DNA of 37,797 bases from Methylococcales symbiont of Hymedesmia sp. n. MRB-2018 (GTDB taxonomy: Bacteria; Pseudomonadota; Gammaproteobacteria; Methylococcales; Methylomonadaceae): NCBI GenBank assembly GCA_003666385.1, contig QPIN01000041.1, positions 1 through 37,797 of the forward strand, in the 5' to 3' direction. Of the stretch, positions 1 to 8,342 are shown piece by piece. The notes under the pieces were generated by a model that was not told where the DNA came from, did no database searches, and saw only the letters and a program-made list of their open reading frames with translations. How positions within the stretch are numbered: position 1 is the first letter of the stretch; each line of letters begins with the position of its first letter. A program made the position numbers and the translations under genes.

Positions 1-447
1 ATAGGACTAGAAATGGAACTACGCGCCCACGGTTTACTGGTACATGAATCTTCTTACCAAGAATGGGGACTCAGTGGCTTAGTTAAATACCAAGCCAACA
101 GCAGTGGTCAAGGCTTATGGTTAAGCCTACAACCAGCATTTGGCGACACCCCAGGCAATGTTGCCGATGGAGTATGGAAAAAACCCACCGTAGCTAACAA
201 TGTAAACGATGAGGATAACAGCAACAGTAGAAGACTACAGTTAAACACCGAGCTAGGTTACGGACTACCTGGATTCTTTGGTCGCGGTCTACTCACCCCT
301 TACGCTGGCTTAGGTATAGCAAATGGAACACAAAGCTATAATATAGGCGGACGTTGGAAAATAGATTCTACAATGAATCTAAATCTAATAGGCGAGCATA
401 AGCAAACAGACGACAGCATACAGTTGCGTGGTAACTTTAGGTTTTAG
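1..447 (+). CDS. C-terminal beta-barrel of a large outer-membrane/autotransporter-like protein (5' partial)
   Basis: The reading frame is open from base 1, so the gene begins outside the window; the first internal ATG is at 13. About 148 residues are visible. They show alternating polar and hydrophobic strands with turns rich in G, N and D, for example GLSGLVKYQ, GLWLSLQPAFGD and LNTELGYGLP, and the protein ends in ..LRGNFRF with a terminal phenylalanine. Alternating strands ending in an aromatic residue are typical of outer-membrane barrels recognised by the BAM complex. The ELRAHGLLVHE...YQEWGLSG pattern resembles the C-terminal barrel found at the end of very large repeat-containing surface proteins. 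The passenger part is not in the window, so its function cannot be stated. A strong terminator follows 30 bases downstream. Confidence 0.7.
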   Translation: MGLEMELRAHGLLVHESSYQEWGLSGLVKYQANSSGQGLWLSLQPAFGDTPGNVADGVWKKPTVANNVNDEDNSNSRRLQLNTELGYGLPGFFGRGLLTPYAGLGIANGTQSYNIGGRWKIDSTMNLNLIGEHKQTDDSIQLRGNFRF

Positions 448-476
448 TGAGTAAATAACAAAGAGCCAAGGAAAAA

Positions 477-510
477 GGAAAAATGAGGACAAAGCGTCCT
501 CATTTTTTTT
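477..510 (+). terminator. Intrinsic terminator, probably bidirectional
   Basis: Perfect 10-bp stem (481-490 AAATGAGGAC with 496-505) and a 5-base loop AAAGC, followed by T503-T510. An A-rich stretch precedes the stem, so the hairpin also reads as stem plus T-rich tail on the minus strand. It could therefore stop both the barrel gene and read-through from the long minus-strand operon ending at 888. Confidence 0.85.
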
Positions 511-887
511 GTCTGTCATTTCTTTATTTTTAAAGCCCTCCCTTTGTTTGGCATTGTCCAGAAGCCAATAATGTGTACACTCTATTTGGCATAGATCCAA
601 TTATTCTCCAAGCATAAGACTTTGGATGGTGTGAATGATCCGTTCATGAGTTATGCTGAGTTCTCAATAGATAATTCAGGTGAATCAAAACTCACCAAAA
701 AGCCAGTATTATATTTTCGAGTGTTGCACTTATGATACGAAGTGTTGATACTTTACCCGATGAGTATAATTTAGGCTGATTTATGCAAAGGTTCCAAATA
801 ATATGGCTAGATGGATGTATTTACCCTGTCTTGTGAAGCACAAATGAAAACAACCCGTAGTAAGTTAATAGTGATGTTATTTTATTA
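511..887. other. Intergenic region without a recognisable gene
   Basis: About 377 bases between the terminator and the last gene of the aryl polyene operon. Short open frames exist on both strands but none has a plausible ribosome site, motif or recognisable protein. No hairpin with a T tail is seen directly after the stop at 888. I see no RNA gene or clear repeat here. Confidence 0.5.
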
Positions 888-2396
888 TTAAGATAAATAA
901 TCCCATAGATGGGCTTGTTTATTTATCTCTAATATTTTCTGTGTGGCTTGAACACCTGATAGGCTAACACCATAAACACCACCACCTGGTGAGGTCCAAT
1001 GTCCAGCAAAATGTAAGCCTTTAATAGGTGATTTATTGGCTGGACGAAGGGAGCCTATTTGTGATGGCGTGACATCCCAGCCATAAGCTGAACCTTGGTA
1101 ATTCTGAGTGTAACGCTCCATGGTTGCAGGAGAGCCGCCTTCAAGAAATAGAATATGGTGTTTTAAATTGGGGATATATTGTTCAGCTAGAGCGGTGATT
1201 TTATCTATATAGCCTTGTTTTTGTTGTTTCCAAGATTCCACCGCATCGTAAGGAAGTAGTGAGGTGAGGATAAGCAAATGTTCACCCTTGGGTGCGAGGC
1301 TAGGGTCAACTATCGTTGGTACTGTAATACTTATCCAGTTTGTTTCTGCATTTTGAGTGTCCTGAAAATTATTATCGTGATTAAAATCTGGGTAATAAAA
1401 AGACTCATGTTTGATTCCAAGTGCTACTAAATCAAGATCTGTGGCAATATACACTACAAAAACAGAGAGTGAAGCTTGCAGTTTATTAAGCCTTTGTAAG
1501 TAACGCTTTGAGAAATGGTTTTCACCAATCAGTTTAAAAATAGTCTGCCGCATATCGGCATTAGAGATAACAATGGGGGCATTAATTTGTAGGCCTTTAA
1601 CCATTACGCCTGTAACTGCGGCATTTTCAATAGTAATTTTTTCAACTGCTGATTTAAACCGAACGTCTCCGCCAAGCTGCTTGATACCTTTAACAAGCGT
1701 ATCGGGAAGTTTTTGAAAGCCACCTTTACAATAGTATGAGCCATCAGCGATATAGCCTGCGAACATGGCAGACCAGTAGATAAAGGATATTTTTGAAGGG
1801 GGAAGGCCTAAGTATGGCCAATGGCTAGAAAAGATACCCTGAAGTTGTGGTGATGAAATAAAGTCTTGCATGACTTCTGCCAGTGTAGATTTTCTATATT
1901 GGCATATTGCGGGAGTGAGACGCTCAACTTCGGCATAATTCATTTCTAACATTTTATCGCTGGCGATGGCTGTTTCTTCAGCTATTTGTATGCAAAGGTC
2001 GGCTAGTTTTTTTAAGCCTAGCTGTTCATCAGGAAATTTTTTAGCTAAAGTTGATACCAGTGCAGAGACTGTTTGCGGGAATGGAGAGTCGAAACCAGGA
2101 TAGTAAACATGACTAAACGGGTCTACGGAAATAAAGTCTAATTCATGCTCAAGTTGTAATGATTTTAAAACTTTATAAATAACTTGGCCGCCAGTGTAAC
2201 CTGTTGGGTGGCAACCACTGATTAAATGAACGCCTGCATCAAAGCTGTATTTTTTTCGTTTAAAGCCATGAGCATAGCCGCCTGCTCGGTCATGGCTTTC
2301 TAGTACTAAAACAGATTTTCCGGCTTTGCTTAATAATGCAGCAGCGGTTAATCCACCTATGCCACTGCCAATAACAATAACATCAAAATTCTGCAT
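888..2396 (-). CDS. CrtI/carotenoid-isomerase-like FAD-dependent oxidoreductase
   Basis: The 502-residue protein opens with a Rossmann FAD-binding motif (IGSGIGGLTAAALL, about residues 9-22), then the acidic ESHDRAGGYAHGF segment and FDAGVHLI. It closes with an FAD-contact motif, GLHFAGHWTSPGGGVYGV, followed by GVQAT. This layout is that of phytoene desaturases, carotene isomerases and retinol saturases, all of which act on conjugated polyenes. It is the last gene of the operon and overlaps the thioesterase gene by 14 bases, so it is probably co-expressed. No phytoene synthase or other carotenoid gene is nearby, so the likely inferred substrate is the aryl polyene or its precursor: saturation, desaturation or cis/trans isomerisation. 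The family call is firm and the reaction unknown. Confidence 0.82.
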   Translation of the reverse strand: MQNFDVIVIGSGIGGLTAAALLSKAGKSVLVLESHDRAGGYAHGFKRKKYSFDAGVHLISGCHPTGYTGGQVIYKVLKSLQLEHELDFISVDPFSHVYYPGFDSPFPQTVSALVSTLAKKFPDEQLGLKKLADLCIQIAEETAIASDKMLEMNYAEVERLTPAICQYRKSTLAEVMQDFISSPQLQGIFSSHWPYLGLPPSKISFIYWSAMFAGYIADGSYYCKGGFQKLPDTLVKGIKQLGGDVRFKSAVEKITIENAAVTGVMVKGLQINAPIVISNADMRQTIFKLIGENHFSKRYLQRLNKLQASLSVFVVYIATDLDLVALGIKHESFYYPDFNHDNNFQDTQNAETNWISITVPTIVDPSLAPKGEHLLILTSLLPYDAVESWKQQKQGYIDKITALAEQYIPNLKHHILFLEGGSPATMERYTQNYQGSAYGWDVTPSQIGSLRPANKSPIKGLHFAGHWTSPGGGVYGVSLSGVQATQKILEINKQAHLWDYLS

Positions 2397-2814
2397 TTTT
2401 TTCTATCCCTAGTTTTTGCCAAATGATGTTCGGTGATTCAAAACACATGGTCTGGGTTGATAAATTAACGGCGACTTGTATGCTTTTTCCTCGCGTTAGC
2501 CTTTTTCCTGTTAATTTATCTGTTATTTTATACTTTATGGTTAAGCAGTTTTGCCATTCGACTATCTGGGCATAAATAATGATTTTTTGACCGAATTTTG
2601 CAGGATGCGCATAGCGAAGGTGTAAGTCAATCACCGGCCAACTGTAACCTGACTCACGCATTTGCATATAATTGTATGAAATTTTTTCTAGCAAAGCACA
2701 GCGAGCAAGCTCAAAATATTTAACATAGTGGCCATGCCAGACAACCTCCATTAAATCAATGTCAAAAAAAGGCACTTCAAACTCAACTTCACAATCAACC
2801 AAAGGGTTACTCAT
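2383..2814 (-). CDS. 4HBT-type hotdog acyl-thioesterase of the aryl polyene cluster
   Basis: The 143-residue single hotdog domain contains VPFFDIDLMEVVWHGHYVKYFELAR near the N-terminus, matching the D-x-D-x3-VV-x-H-x2-Y signature of YbgC/4-hydroxybenzoyl-CoA thioesterases. Asp18 and Asp20 are the candidate catalytic acids. Aryl polyene clusters normally carry one such thioesterase (role of ApeK), thought to release or edit acyl-ACP intermediates. The start overlaps the end of the ammonia-lyase gene by 8 bases and the stop lies inside the CrtI-like gene, so translation is probably coupled. A general acyl-CoA thioesterase is possible, but the position in the cluster favours the pigment pathway. 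Confidence 0.83.
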   Translation of the reverse strand: MSNPLVDCEVEFEVPFFDIDLMEVVWHGHYVKYFELARCALLEKISYNYMQMRESGYSWPVIDLHLRYAHPAKFGQKIIIYAQIVEWQNCLTIKYKITDKLTGKRLTRGKSIQVAVNLSTQTMCFESPNIIWQKLGIEKNAEF

Positions 2815-4336
2815 ATAATGTCCAATGCTGCTGTTGTATTAATTTTATGCAAAGCCTGAGTTCTTGCTCCAAAGCTCGATCTTGCTCTAAAAAAGGGATG
2901 TGCTCTCTTAGTTCAGATAAGGTAGTGGATAATTTATCGCTCAGTTGTTCTGGGATATTTCGTAATTGCACTCCTTGCACGGTTGCTATTAGCATGGCGG
3001 CTGCACATTGTTCTGTTAACTCTAATACACGAATACAGTCTCTGGCTGCAATAGTACCCATACTCACTTTGTCTTGGTTATGGCATTCTGTCGAACGAGA
3101 AAAAACACTGGCTGGCATGGTGAGTTTTAATGCTTCTGCTGTCCATGCTGAAACAGCAATTTGTACCGCTTTAAAACCGTGATTTAACATAGCTTGTTCA
3201 GGTTTTGCTCCCGATAGGTTGGCAGGTAAACCGTGATTAAATTTAGTATCCATTAATAGTGCCATTTGTCGGTCTAATAAATCCGCTAAATTAGCCACGG
3301 TAGTTTTTAAGCTATCCATGGAAAATGCAATATGCCCCCCATAAAAATGGCCGCCATGCAGTACATGCTCTCCTTCGGCATCAATGATAGGGTTGTCATT
3401 GGCACTGTTTAATTCATTTTCTATAAATTGGCGGAAAAAAGGCAGGGCATCTTCCATAACACCAATAATATGTGGCGCACAGCGTATAGAATAGCGATCT
3501 TGCAAGCGGGTATTATTTCTGGGTGGAGGTGCGGTTATATGTAAATCTTCACGGATTCGTTTGGCGACTGTAATTTGCCCTGCATGTGGTTTTACAGCAA
3601 ATAATTGCTCATCAAAGTGATAGCTGTTTCCTTGCAGAGCAACGGAAACTAAACTGGTAATACGAGTACATAATTGAGATAAATATGTCGCCCGTTGATG
3701 GGCTAAGCAGGCAAGCGCAGTCATTACCGCTGTGCCATTCATAATGGCTAAACCTTCTTTAGGTTTAAGCAATAAAGGGTTAATGTTGAGCGACTTATAA
3801 ACCGTTTTAATCGGTTGTTTTTTGTTTTGGTATAGAACATCACGCTCACCTGATAAAACGGCAGCGACATAAGAAAGCGGGGTTAAATCTCCACTGGCTC
3901 CCACAGAGCCTTCCTGGGGGATAAGTGGCAAAATATCATGCTTAAGTAATAAAACAATCTGTTCCAATAATAGGTAACGAACACCAGAAAACCCCTGTGC
4001 TAGGCTATTTATTCTTACCACTAAAATAGCGCGCGTTTGTTGTGCATCAAAATGACTACCTAGTCCACAGCCATGAAAAGTATAAAGGTGGGTTGATAGT
4101 TCGGCAATATTTTCTAAAGGGATTGATACCGTACACGAGTCACCATATCCAGTAGTGACTCCATATACAACGCCTTCTTCTTTTAGCAGAGTTTCTATAA
4201 ATTCAGCACCCTTATTAATTCTGTTGACAAAGGTAGTTTCATTACTTAATTTGAGTACTTTGTGTTGGTTGGCAATGTTACAAATATCTTCAATTGTTAA
4301 TGACTGTCCATTGACGTTGACTGCTTGCTTACTCAT
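2807..4336 (-). CDS. MIO-type aromatic amino acid ammonia-lyase (HAL/PAL/TAL family)
   Basis: Deaminates an aromatic amino acid to an aryl acrylate, the expected starter of the polyene. I place the start at the ATG at 4336 (MSKQAVNVNG, 509 residues), where GGCAGGA lies just upstream; an in-frame upstream ATG at 4447 lies inside the preceding gene and lacks support. Ala147-Ser148-Gly149 in GSVGASGDLTPLS forms the MIO cofactor, Tyr58 in VYGVTTGYG is the catalytic Tyr loop, and SANDNPI and HGGHFYGG are family signatures. The substrate-selectivity pair is Phe87-His88 in LYTFHGCG, matching neither classic RsTAL (His-Leu) nor classic HAL (Ser-His). Tyrosine, phenylalanine and histidine therefore cannot be separated by eye, though the cluster argues for tyrosine or phenylalanine. 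It overlaps both neighbours by 8 bases. Confidence 0.88.
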   Translation of the reverse strand: MSKQAVNVNGQSLTIEDICNIANQHKVLKLSNETTFVNRINKGAEFIETLLKEEGVVYGVTTGYGDSCTVSIPLENIAELSTHLYTFHGCGLGSHFDAQQTRAILVVRINSLAQGFSGVRYLLLEQIVLLLKHDILPLIPQEGSVGASGDLTPLSYVAAVLSGERDVLYQNKKQPIKTVYKSLNINPLLLKPKEGLAIMNGTAVMTALACLAHQRATYLSQLCTRITSLVSVALQGNSYHFDEQLFAVKPHAGQITVAKRIREDLHITAPPPRNNTRLQDRYSIRCAPHIIGVMEDALPFFRQFIENELNSANDNPIIDAEGEHVLHGGHFYGGHIAFSMDSLKTTVANLADLLDRQMALLMDTKFNHGLPANLSGAKPEQAMLNHGFKAVQIAVSAWTAEALKLTMPASVFSRSTECHNQDKVSMGTIAARDCIRVLELTEQCAAAMLIATVQGVQLRNIPEQLSDKLSTTLSELREHIPFLEQDRALEQELRLCIKLIQQQHWTLYE

Positions 4337-5255
4337 CCAAATCCTGCCAAAAATTATAAAAATTAAACCATTGTAAAGGGGCTTGTAAACAGTATCTTTG
4401 CAAAATGTTAGCGTAATTTTGCACACATTGCTGTAGCATCTGTTCACGTTTTTTTCGTGGGAAGTTTAATCCGTCACTAAAGTGATCAAAGTAAATTGCC
4501 AGTTTATTACCCTCTCGTAAACAAAATAAAGTATAGACGGGGCACTTTAGTAAAGATGCCAAAATAAAAGGGCCTTTCGGAAATTGTGCAGGTGCATCTA
4601 AGAAGGCGACTGCGACTGTGCGTCCTTTTTTTGCAACGGGTGTTCTATCGACAGCGACAACTATTAGTTCACCCACTTCAATTTTATCTTGCAGCATCAT
4701 GGCGGTTGCAGCATTCATATCGGTAACTTGGATGAGGTTAATGTTGTCTAAATTTGAATAACTCTGAAGTAAACTATTAAATTTTTCAGCATGTTTAGTA
4801 TGCAGCAACACATTTACTTTTATATTTTGGCGTAGAGAAGAAATAACCTGACAAACCTCTAAGTTACCTAAATGAGAGCCAAAAACAAACAGCCCCTGCC
4901 CTTTTTCAATATGATTGATTATGCTTTCACGGTTATGATAAACCACTTCATCTAAAGAAATACTACCGCTCCAAGCGGCTAGTTTATCAATTAACGAATT
5001 GGCAAAATTAATAAAGTGAAAGTAGCTGGTGAGTAGTGTACTTTTCACTTTACCATTTGAAATAAGAGGTGATATGCGTTGCAAGTACTGTAGGCTAGCA
5101 GTTCGGCCATTTTTATTAATAAGCCAATAATAACTAACAATAGGGTATAGAACAATCTGGAGTACTTGACGACCGAGTAATAAATAGAGTTTTAACAGTA
5201 TTTTCATACCCCAAACAACGCCATATTCTTCAAGTTGAAACCAATGTTTTTTCAT
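4329..5255 (-). CDS. LpxL/HtrB-type lysophospholipid acyltransferase
   Basis: The 308-residue inner-membrane-associated protein has an N-terminal hydrophobic stretch (about residues 18-45). It carries the H-x4-E catalytic motif FGSHLGNLE (His128, Glu133) of the lipid A late-acyltransferase branch. VVAVDRTPVAKKGRTV and FPKGPFILA correspond to the conserved substrate-binding blocks. In aryl polyene clusters such enzymes are thought to attach the aryl polyene acyl chain to its lipid or sugar anchor. The start overlaps the glycosyltransferase stop as ATGA, so the two are translationally coupled. In enterobacterial clusters, as I recall, a glycosyltransferase and an acyltransferase activity are fused in one protein; here they are adjacent separate genes. 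Confidence 0.84.
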   Translation of the reverse strand: MKKHWFQLEEYGVVWGMKILLKLYLLLGRQVLQIVLYPIVSYYWLINKNGRTASLQYLQRISPLISNGKVKSTLLTSYFHFINFANSLIDKLAAWSGSISLDEVVYHNRESIINHIEKGQGLFVFGSHLGNLEVCQVISSLRQNIKVNVLLHTKHAEKFNSLLQSYSNLDNINLIQVTDMNAATAMMLQDKIEVGELIVVAVDRTPVAKKGRTVAVAFLDAPAQFPKGPFILASLLKCPVYTLFCLREGNKLAIYFDHFSDGLNFPRKKREQMLQQCVQNYANILQRYCLQAPLQWFNFYNFWQDLDE

Positions 5256-5983
5256 GGTCTGTGCCTAGCTAATAGATGAGGAATTTTAGGGAGCATTGCA
5301 AAAAATAGTTGGGCGTGTTTTTTTGAGATGAGGATGTTATCTTTTAGCATATTAAAGTGGGATATACCATCAAGCGGGTAGTTGACCTGTGTTTCAATAT
5401 TTACTATATCAAGGCCTTGCCAATAGATCCGTACCAGAATTTCTATATCAAAATCCATGCGCTGACCCAGTGTGGTTGATTTTAAAACCTTATTAACAGC
5501 GGCTAAAGGATAGCAGCGAAAACCACACATGCCATCTTTAATGGCAAAGGATAAGGTGTTAATCCAAATCCATAAATTGGTGAATTGGCGACCATACAGC
5601 CGTCCTTTCGGGACTTTCTTATCATATTTTGGAGTACCCAAAATCATTTTTTCAGGTTGCTGTTCAGCGGCTTGTTGGAACTTAATAATATCTTCTAGGC
5701 AATGTTGACCATCAGCATCTATTTGAATGGCATGGCTAAACCCGGTATCAAATGCTAATTTTAAGCCATCAATCACGGCAGCTCCCTTACCACCGTTTTC
5801 TGTGCGTTGGTACAGAGTAACCCAGTGTTTTTGTTGGGCAATATTCTGTAATACAGTGCTACACTCATTGGAGCTACCATCATTAATTAAAAAACAAGGC
5901 AGTTGAGTTTTTTCTAATGTTGCTATTATTTGTACAATAGCTTTCTCATGGTTATACACAGGTATTACCAGGCATATTTTCAC
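5252..5983 (-). CDS. Family 2 glycosyltransferase (dolichyl-phosphate-mannose-synthase-like)
   Basis: The 243-residue GT-A protein shows the N-terminal VIPVYNHEKAI motif, NDGSS (34-38) for the nucleotide, and the metal-binding DxD in IDADGQH (Asp89, Asp91). RTENGGKGAA and the GMCGFRCYP acceptor region are also present. There is no transmembrane domain, so it is a peripheral cytoplasmic enzyme. It probably transfers a sugar to a lipid or to the polyene during head-group assembly. It overlaps the ligase-dehydratase fusion by 4 bases upstream and the LpxL-type gene by 4 bases downstream, an arrangement typical of aryl polyene operons. Sugar donor and acceptor cannot be read from the sequence. 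Confidence 0.85.
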   Translation of the reverse strand: MKICLVIPVYNHEKAIVQIIATLEKTQLPCFLINDGSSNECSTVLQNIAQQKHWVTLYQRTENGGKGAAVIDGLKLAFDTGFSHAIQIDADGQHCLEDIIKFQQAAEQQPEKMILGTPKYDKKVPKGRLYGRQFTNLWIWINTLSFAIKDGMCGFRCYPLAAVNKVLKSTTLGQRMDFDIEILVRIYWQGLDIVNIETQVNYPLDGISHFNMLKDNILISKKHAQLFFAMLPKIPHLLARHRP

Positions 5984-7671
5984 TTTTCTTCCCCATATAA
6001 AAGCCGCCCCGATGCATTAACTTCATTTTCCGAGGTGATCTTAAAATACAATTTTTCTGTCGTATTATTCCATGTTATTTTTAAACTGATAATATCTTTA
6101 GGACGAATGATCTTTTTAAATTTAATGACTTCCATACGAAGGAATGGTAAATCTATAGAAAAGAATAGTTGACCATATTTTTCAACCCATGCAAGCTGTG
6201 CTATTCCCGCCAAAATGGGTTGTTCGGGAAAGTGGCCATCAAAAAAAATTAGTTCAGGCTGTACTCGTAGTAATAGTTCTACATTTTGTTCTTGATAACA
6301 ACAAAATTGCAGTTGAGGGTATCTTTTATTATCTAAAGATAATAAACCTGTCATAAGTGGCCGATTTAATTTTCCTTGGCTGGTTAAAGGTAACTGATCT
6401 AGTATTAGCCATTTTCGGGGTAAAACCACTGTTTCAAAGCGTTTCATTAACTGAACTCTTAAATTCTTTATAAAGCTAGCTCGGCCTTGTTGCTCTATAG
6501 ATAGTCTGCCGTCAGGTGTTAGCGCAATGCTTGCCATAATTCTATTACGCCCATCGGTTTGTATTTGGCAATAAGCCTCGGTTATTTGGCTAAACTGGCA
6601 GAGAGCCTGTTCCAATTCATCTAATGACAAGCGTTTTTCCTCTACTTTTACAATTCGATCGAGTCGCCCCTCAAGGGTAAATAAACCATCGCTATCTAGC
6701 TTTATTTTGTCATCTAAAAAATAGGCTGGAGAGACTGGAATATAGGGTGATTTCAGTAAATGCTTATGACCCATTATTTCAATGCTAACACCGTTAAATA
6801 AAGTCCAGCGAGGCTCAACTATGGATTCTCGCCAAGCAATACCTCCCGTTTCTGAACTGCCATATATCTCAACGATACTTTGTTTGCTTTTACTGAAGGT
6901 ATGTTTGGCTATTTCTGGGGAAAGGCTGCCTCCTGAGCTAAAAATGGCATTAAGCTTATTAATCTCGTCCCAAGGACTAAAGTCATCTAATCTTTTTTGT
7001 TGAGCTGGACTGGAAACCCAACAGGATGGTTGGCTTATGCTTGCTTTTAATAAAGATTCGGGACTTAGATACATGGCACTATGAAAAACCCTGCCAGCAA
7101 ATAAAGGCCATAAAACTCTAAAAAGTAAGCCATAAATATGTTGGTGACTAACGGTTGCTAATACTTGGGCTTGTTTAAGTTGATCTCCCCACTTTTGCTC
7201 TAGTATTTCAACTTCATTCTGTAACTGCGATAAGGTTTTTTTAATCGCTTTGGGTTCACCACTGGAGCCAGATGTAAAAATAATAAGTTGAATTGTGTCT
7301 AAATCTAGCTCTGATAATGGCAGGCTGTTTTCAGTCTTTTTATCCAGAAAGGTTTCCAGACCTTGCCAGTCACCTAACAGTAGGCAGTCTTGAGAGATTA
7401 GTTTTTCAGCGGTGACCTGTTTATTATTACCTGCTATCCAGACTTCTTTGCCAGCATGGAGTAAGGCGTATAGCATGACTGTAAAAGGGTAAGCTTCTTC
7501 ATAAAATAAACCATAACCGCTTTTATCTTGTAACGTCAGTTGCTGTACTTTATTAGCCACATCATTACAAAAAGTATCTGTATCAATGTAATTGCCTTGG
7601 TAAAAAGCAATAGCTGTATTCGTTTGCGATTTGATGCCACAAAGTGACAATGGTATTAATTTATCGCGCAT
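5980..7671 (-). CDS. Acyl/aryl ligase (ANL) fused to an ApeI-like hotdog dehydratase domain
   Basis: Residues 1 to about 445 are an AMP-forming ligase with P-loop FTSGSSGEPKA (132-142), GSSETGG, LDRIVKVEEKRLSLDE and C-terminal SQGKLNR. From about 452 to 563 follows a FabZ/ApeI-like hotdog with FDGHFPEQPILAGIAQLAW, where His480 matches the FabA/FabZ catalytic histidine. The ligase half should activate the aryl acid and load it on an ACP; the second half would be one of the two dehydratase subunits of the polyene synthase (ApeI role, paired with the ApeP-like protein at 12465). Ligase and dehydratase are separate proteins in the well-studied enterobacterial system as I recall it. The position normally acidic in FabZ-type enzymes is alanine here (QLAWV, Ala494), which raises doubt about its catalytic competence. 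Confidence 0.85.
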   Translation of the reverse strand: MRDKLIPLSLCGIKSQTNTAIAFYQGNYIDTDTFCNDVANKVQQLTLQDKSGYGLFYEEAYPFTVMLYALLHAGKEVWIAGNNKQVTAEKLISQDCLLLGDWQGLETFLDKKTENSLPLSELDLDTIQLIIFTSGSSGEPKAIKKTLSQLQNEVEILEQKWGDQLKQAQVLATVSHQHIYGLLFRVLWPLFAGRVFHSAMYLSPESLLKASISQPSCWVSSPAQQKRLDDFSPWDEINKLNAIFSSGGSLSPEIAKHTFSKSKQSIVEIYGSSETGGIAWRESIVEPRWTLFNGVSIEIMGHKHLLKSPYIPVSPAYFLDDKIKLDSDGLFTLEGRLDRIVKVEEKRLSLDELEQALCQFSQITEAYCQIQTDGRNRIMASIALTPDGRLSIEQQGRASFIKNLRVQLMKRFETVVLPRKWLILDQLPLTSQGKLNRPLMTGLLSLDNKRYPQLQFCCYQEQNVELLLRVQPELIFFDGHFPEQPILAGIAQLAWVEKYGQLFFSIDLPFLRMEVIKFKKIIRPKDIISLKITWNNTTEKLYFKITSENEVNASGRLLYGEEK

Positions 7672-8209
7672 GGGGTTGTGTTTTAATTCTCACTAAATAT
7701 TCTACTCCCATTAATATTCCCATTAATAAATAGGAAATTAAACCATTATAAAGTATCCACCAGATCATGCTTGCCCATAGGGCTGTAGCGGTAGCGATTA
7801 AACCATTGATAAGGAAAAATAGACACCAAACTTGTGTTACTTTGTATGTATATTTGACTCCATCCAAGGGTAAGTCTGGGTGTTGTAATCTAGCGATTCT
7901 TTCAACGATTGACGGTGGGTATTTTAAGCTAATTAAGAATACTAAAAAAAATGCTAAACTCATCAGTACGGGGTAAAAGCGCAAGCTTAATAGACTATTA
8001 TGCCAGACAGCAAAGCCACAATATAAAACCCCAATACTAGGTAAAACCCAACTCCATTGTTCTCTAGGATTTAAAGCAAAACGACAGATTAATAAAAATA
8101 ATAAACAAGCCGCAATTTTCCAAGGCTCAATGACTTGAATGCTGTAGTAAACAGCAACAGGATATAACAGAGCCAGTAGAGCAATAATGAATGTAATTAA
8201 TTTACGCAT
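7661..8209 (-). CDS. COG4648-type integral membrane protein of the aryl polyene cluster
   Basis: The 182-residue protein is mostly hydrophobic, with about five to six predicted membrane segments and no cytoplasmic domain. The C-terminal third contains TQVWCLFFLINGLIA, then WWILYNGLISYLLMGIL and VEYLVRI. The same pattern occurs in a second, longer paralogue at 23924-24640 of this cluster. Proteins of this kind are regularly found in aryl polyene clusters; their biochemical role is not established. The gene overlaps the downstream ligase fusion by 11 bases. A 133-base gap separates it from the ACP gene upstream, the second-largest spacing inside the operon, with no clear promoter visible. Confidence 0.75.
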   Translation of the reverse strand: MRKLITFIIALLALLYPVAVYYSIQVIEPWKIAACLLFLLICRFALNPREQWSWVLPSIGVLYCGFAVWHNSLLSLRFYPVLMSLAFFLVFLISLKYPPSIVERIARLQHPDLPLDGVKYTYKVTQVWCLFFLINGLIATATALWASMIWWILYNGLISYLLMGILMGVEYLVRIKTQPHAR

Positions 8210-8342
8210 TGAGAAATTATTAAGATTAGCGTAATGGTATATGCTTGGTTATTAAAGCATTGGATAGCTTTTACCCTTTAAATAAATTTAGTTAATATCG
8301 TACTTATAGGGGCTATTTTGGGTCTATATTCAGGGCCATAAT

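Noticed and set aside
385-600. Minus-strand 71-codon frame across the terminator
   Set aside because: It reads through the terminator hairpin and the end of the barrel gene, with low-complexity sequence; not a gene.
888-2396. Carotenoid biosynthesis locus
   Set aside because: Only one CrtI-like gene; no crtB, crtE or cyclase in the window, and it overlaps aryl polyene genes.
2847-3182. 111-codon frame antisense to the ammonia-lyase
   Set aside because: Shadow of a strongly supported gene with no own signals; Ser/Cys-rich composition is typical of antisense frames.
8210-8342. Possible internal promoter in the 133-base gap before the second COG4648 gene
   Set aside because: No pair of -35 and -10 boxes better than AT-rich background, and no clear hairpin.
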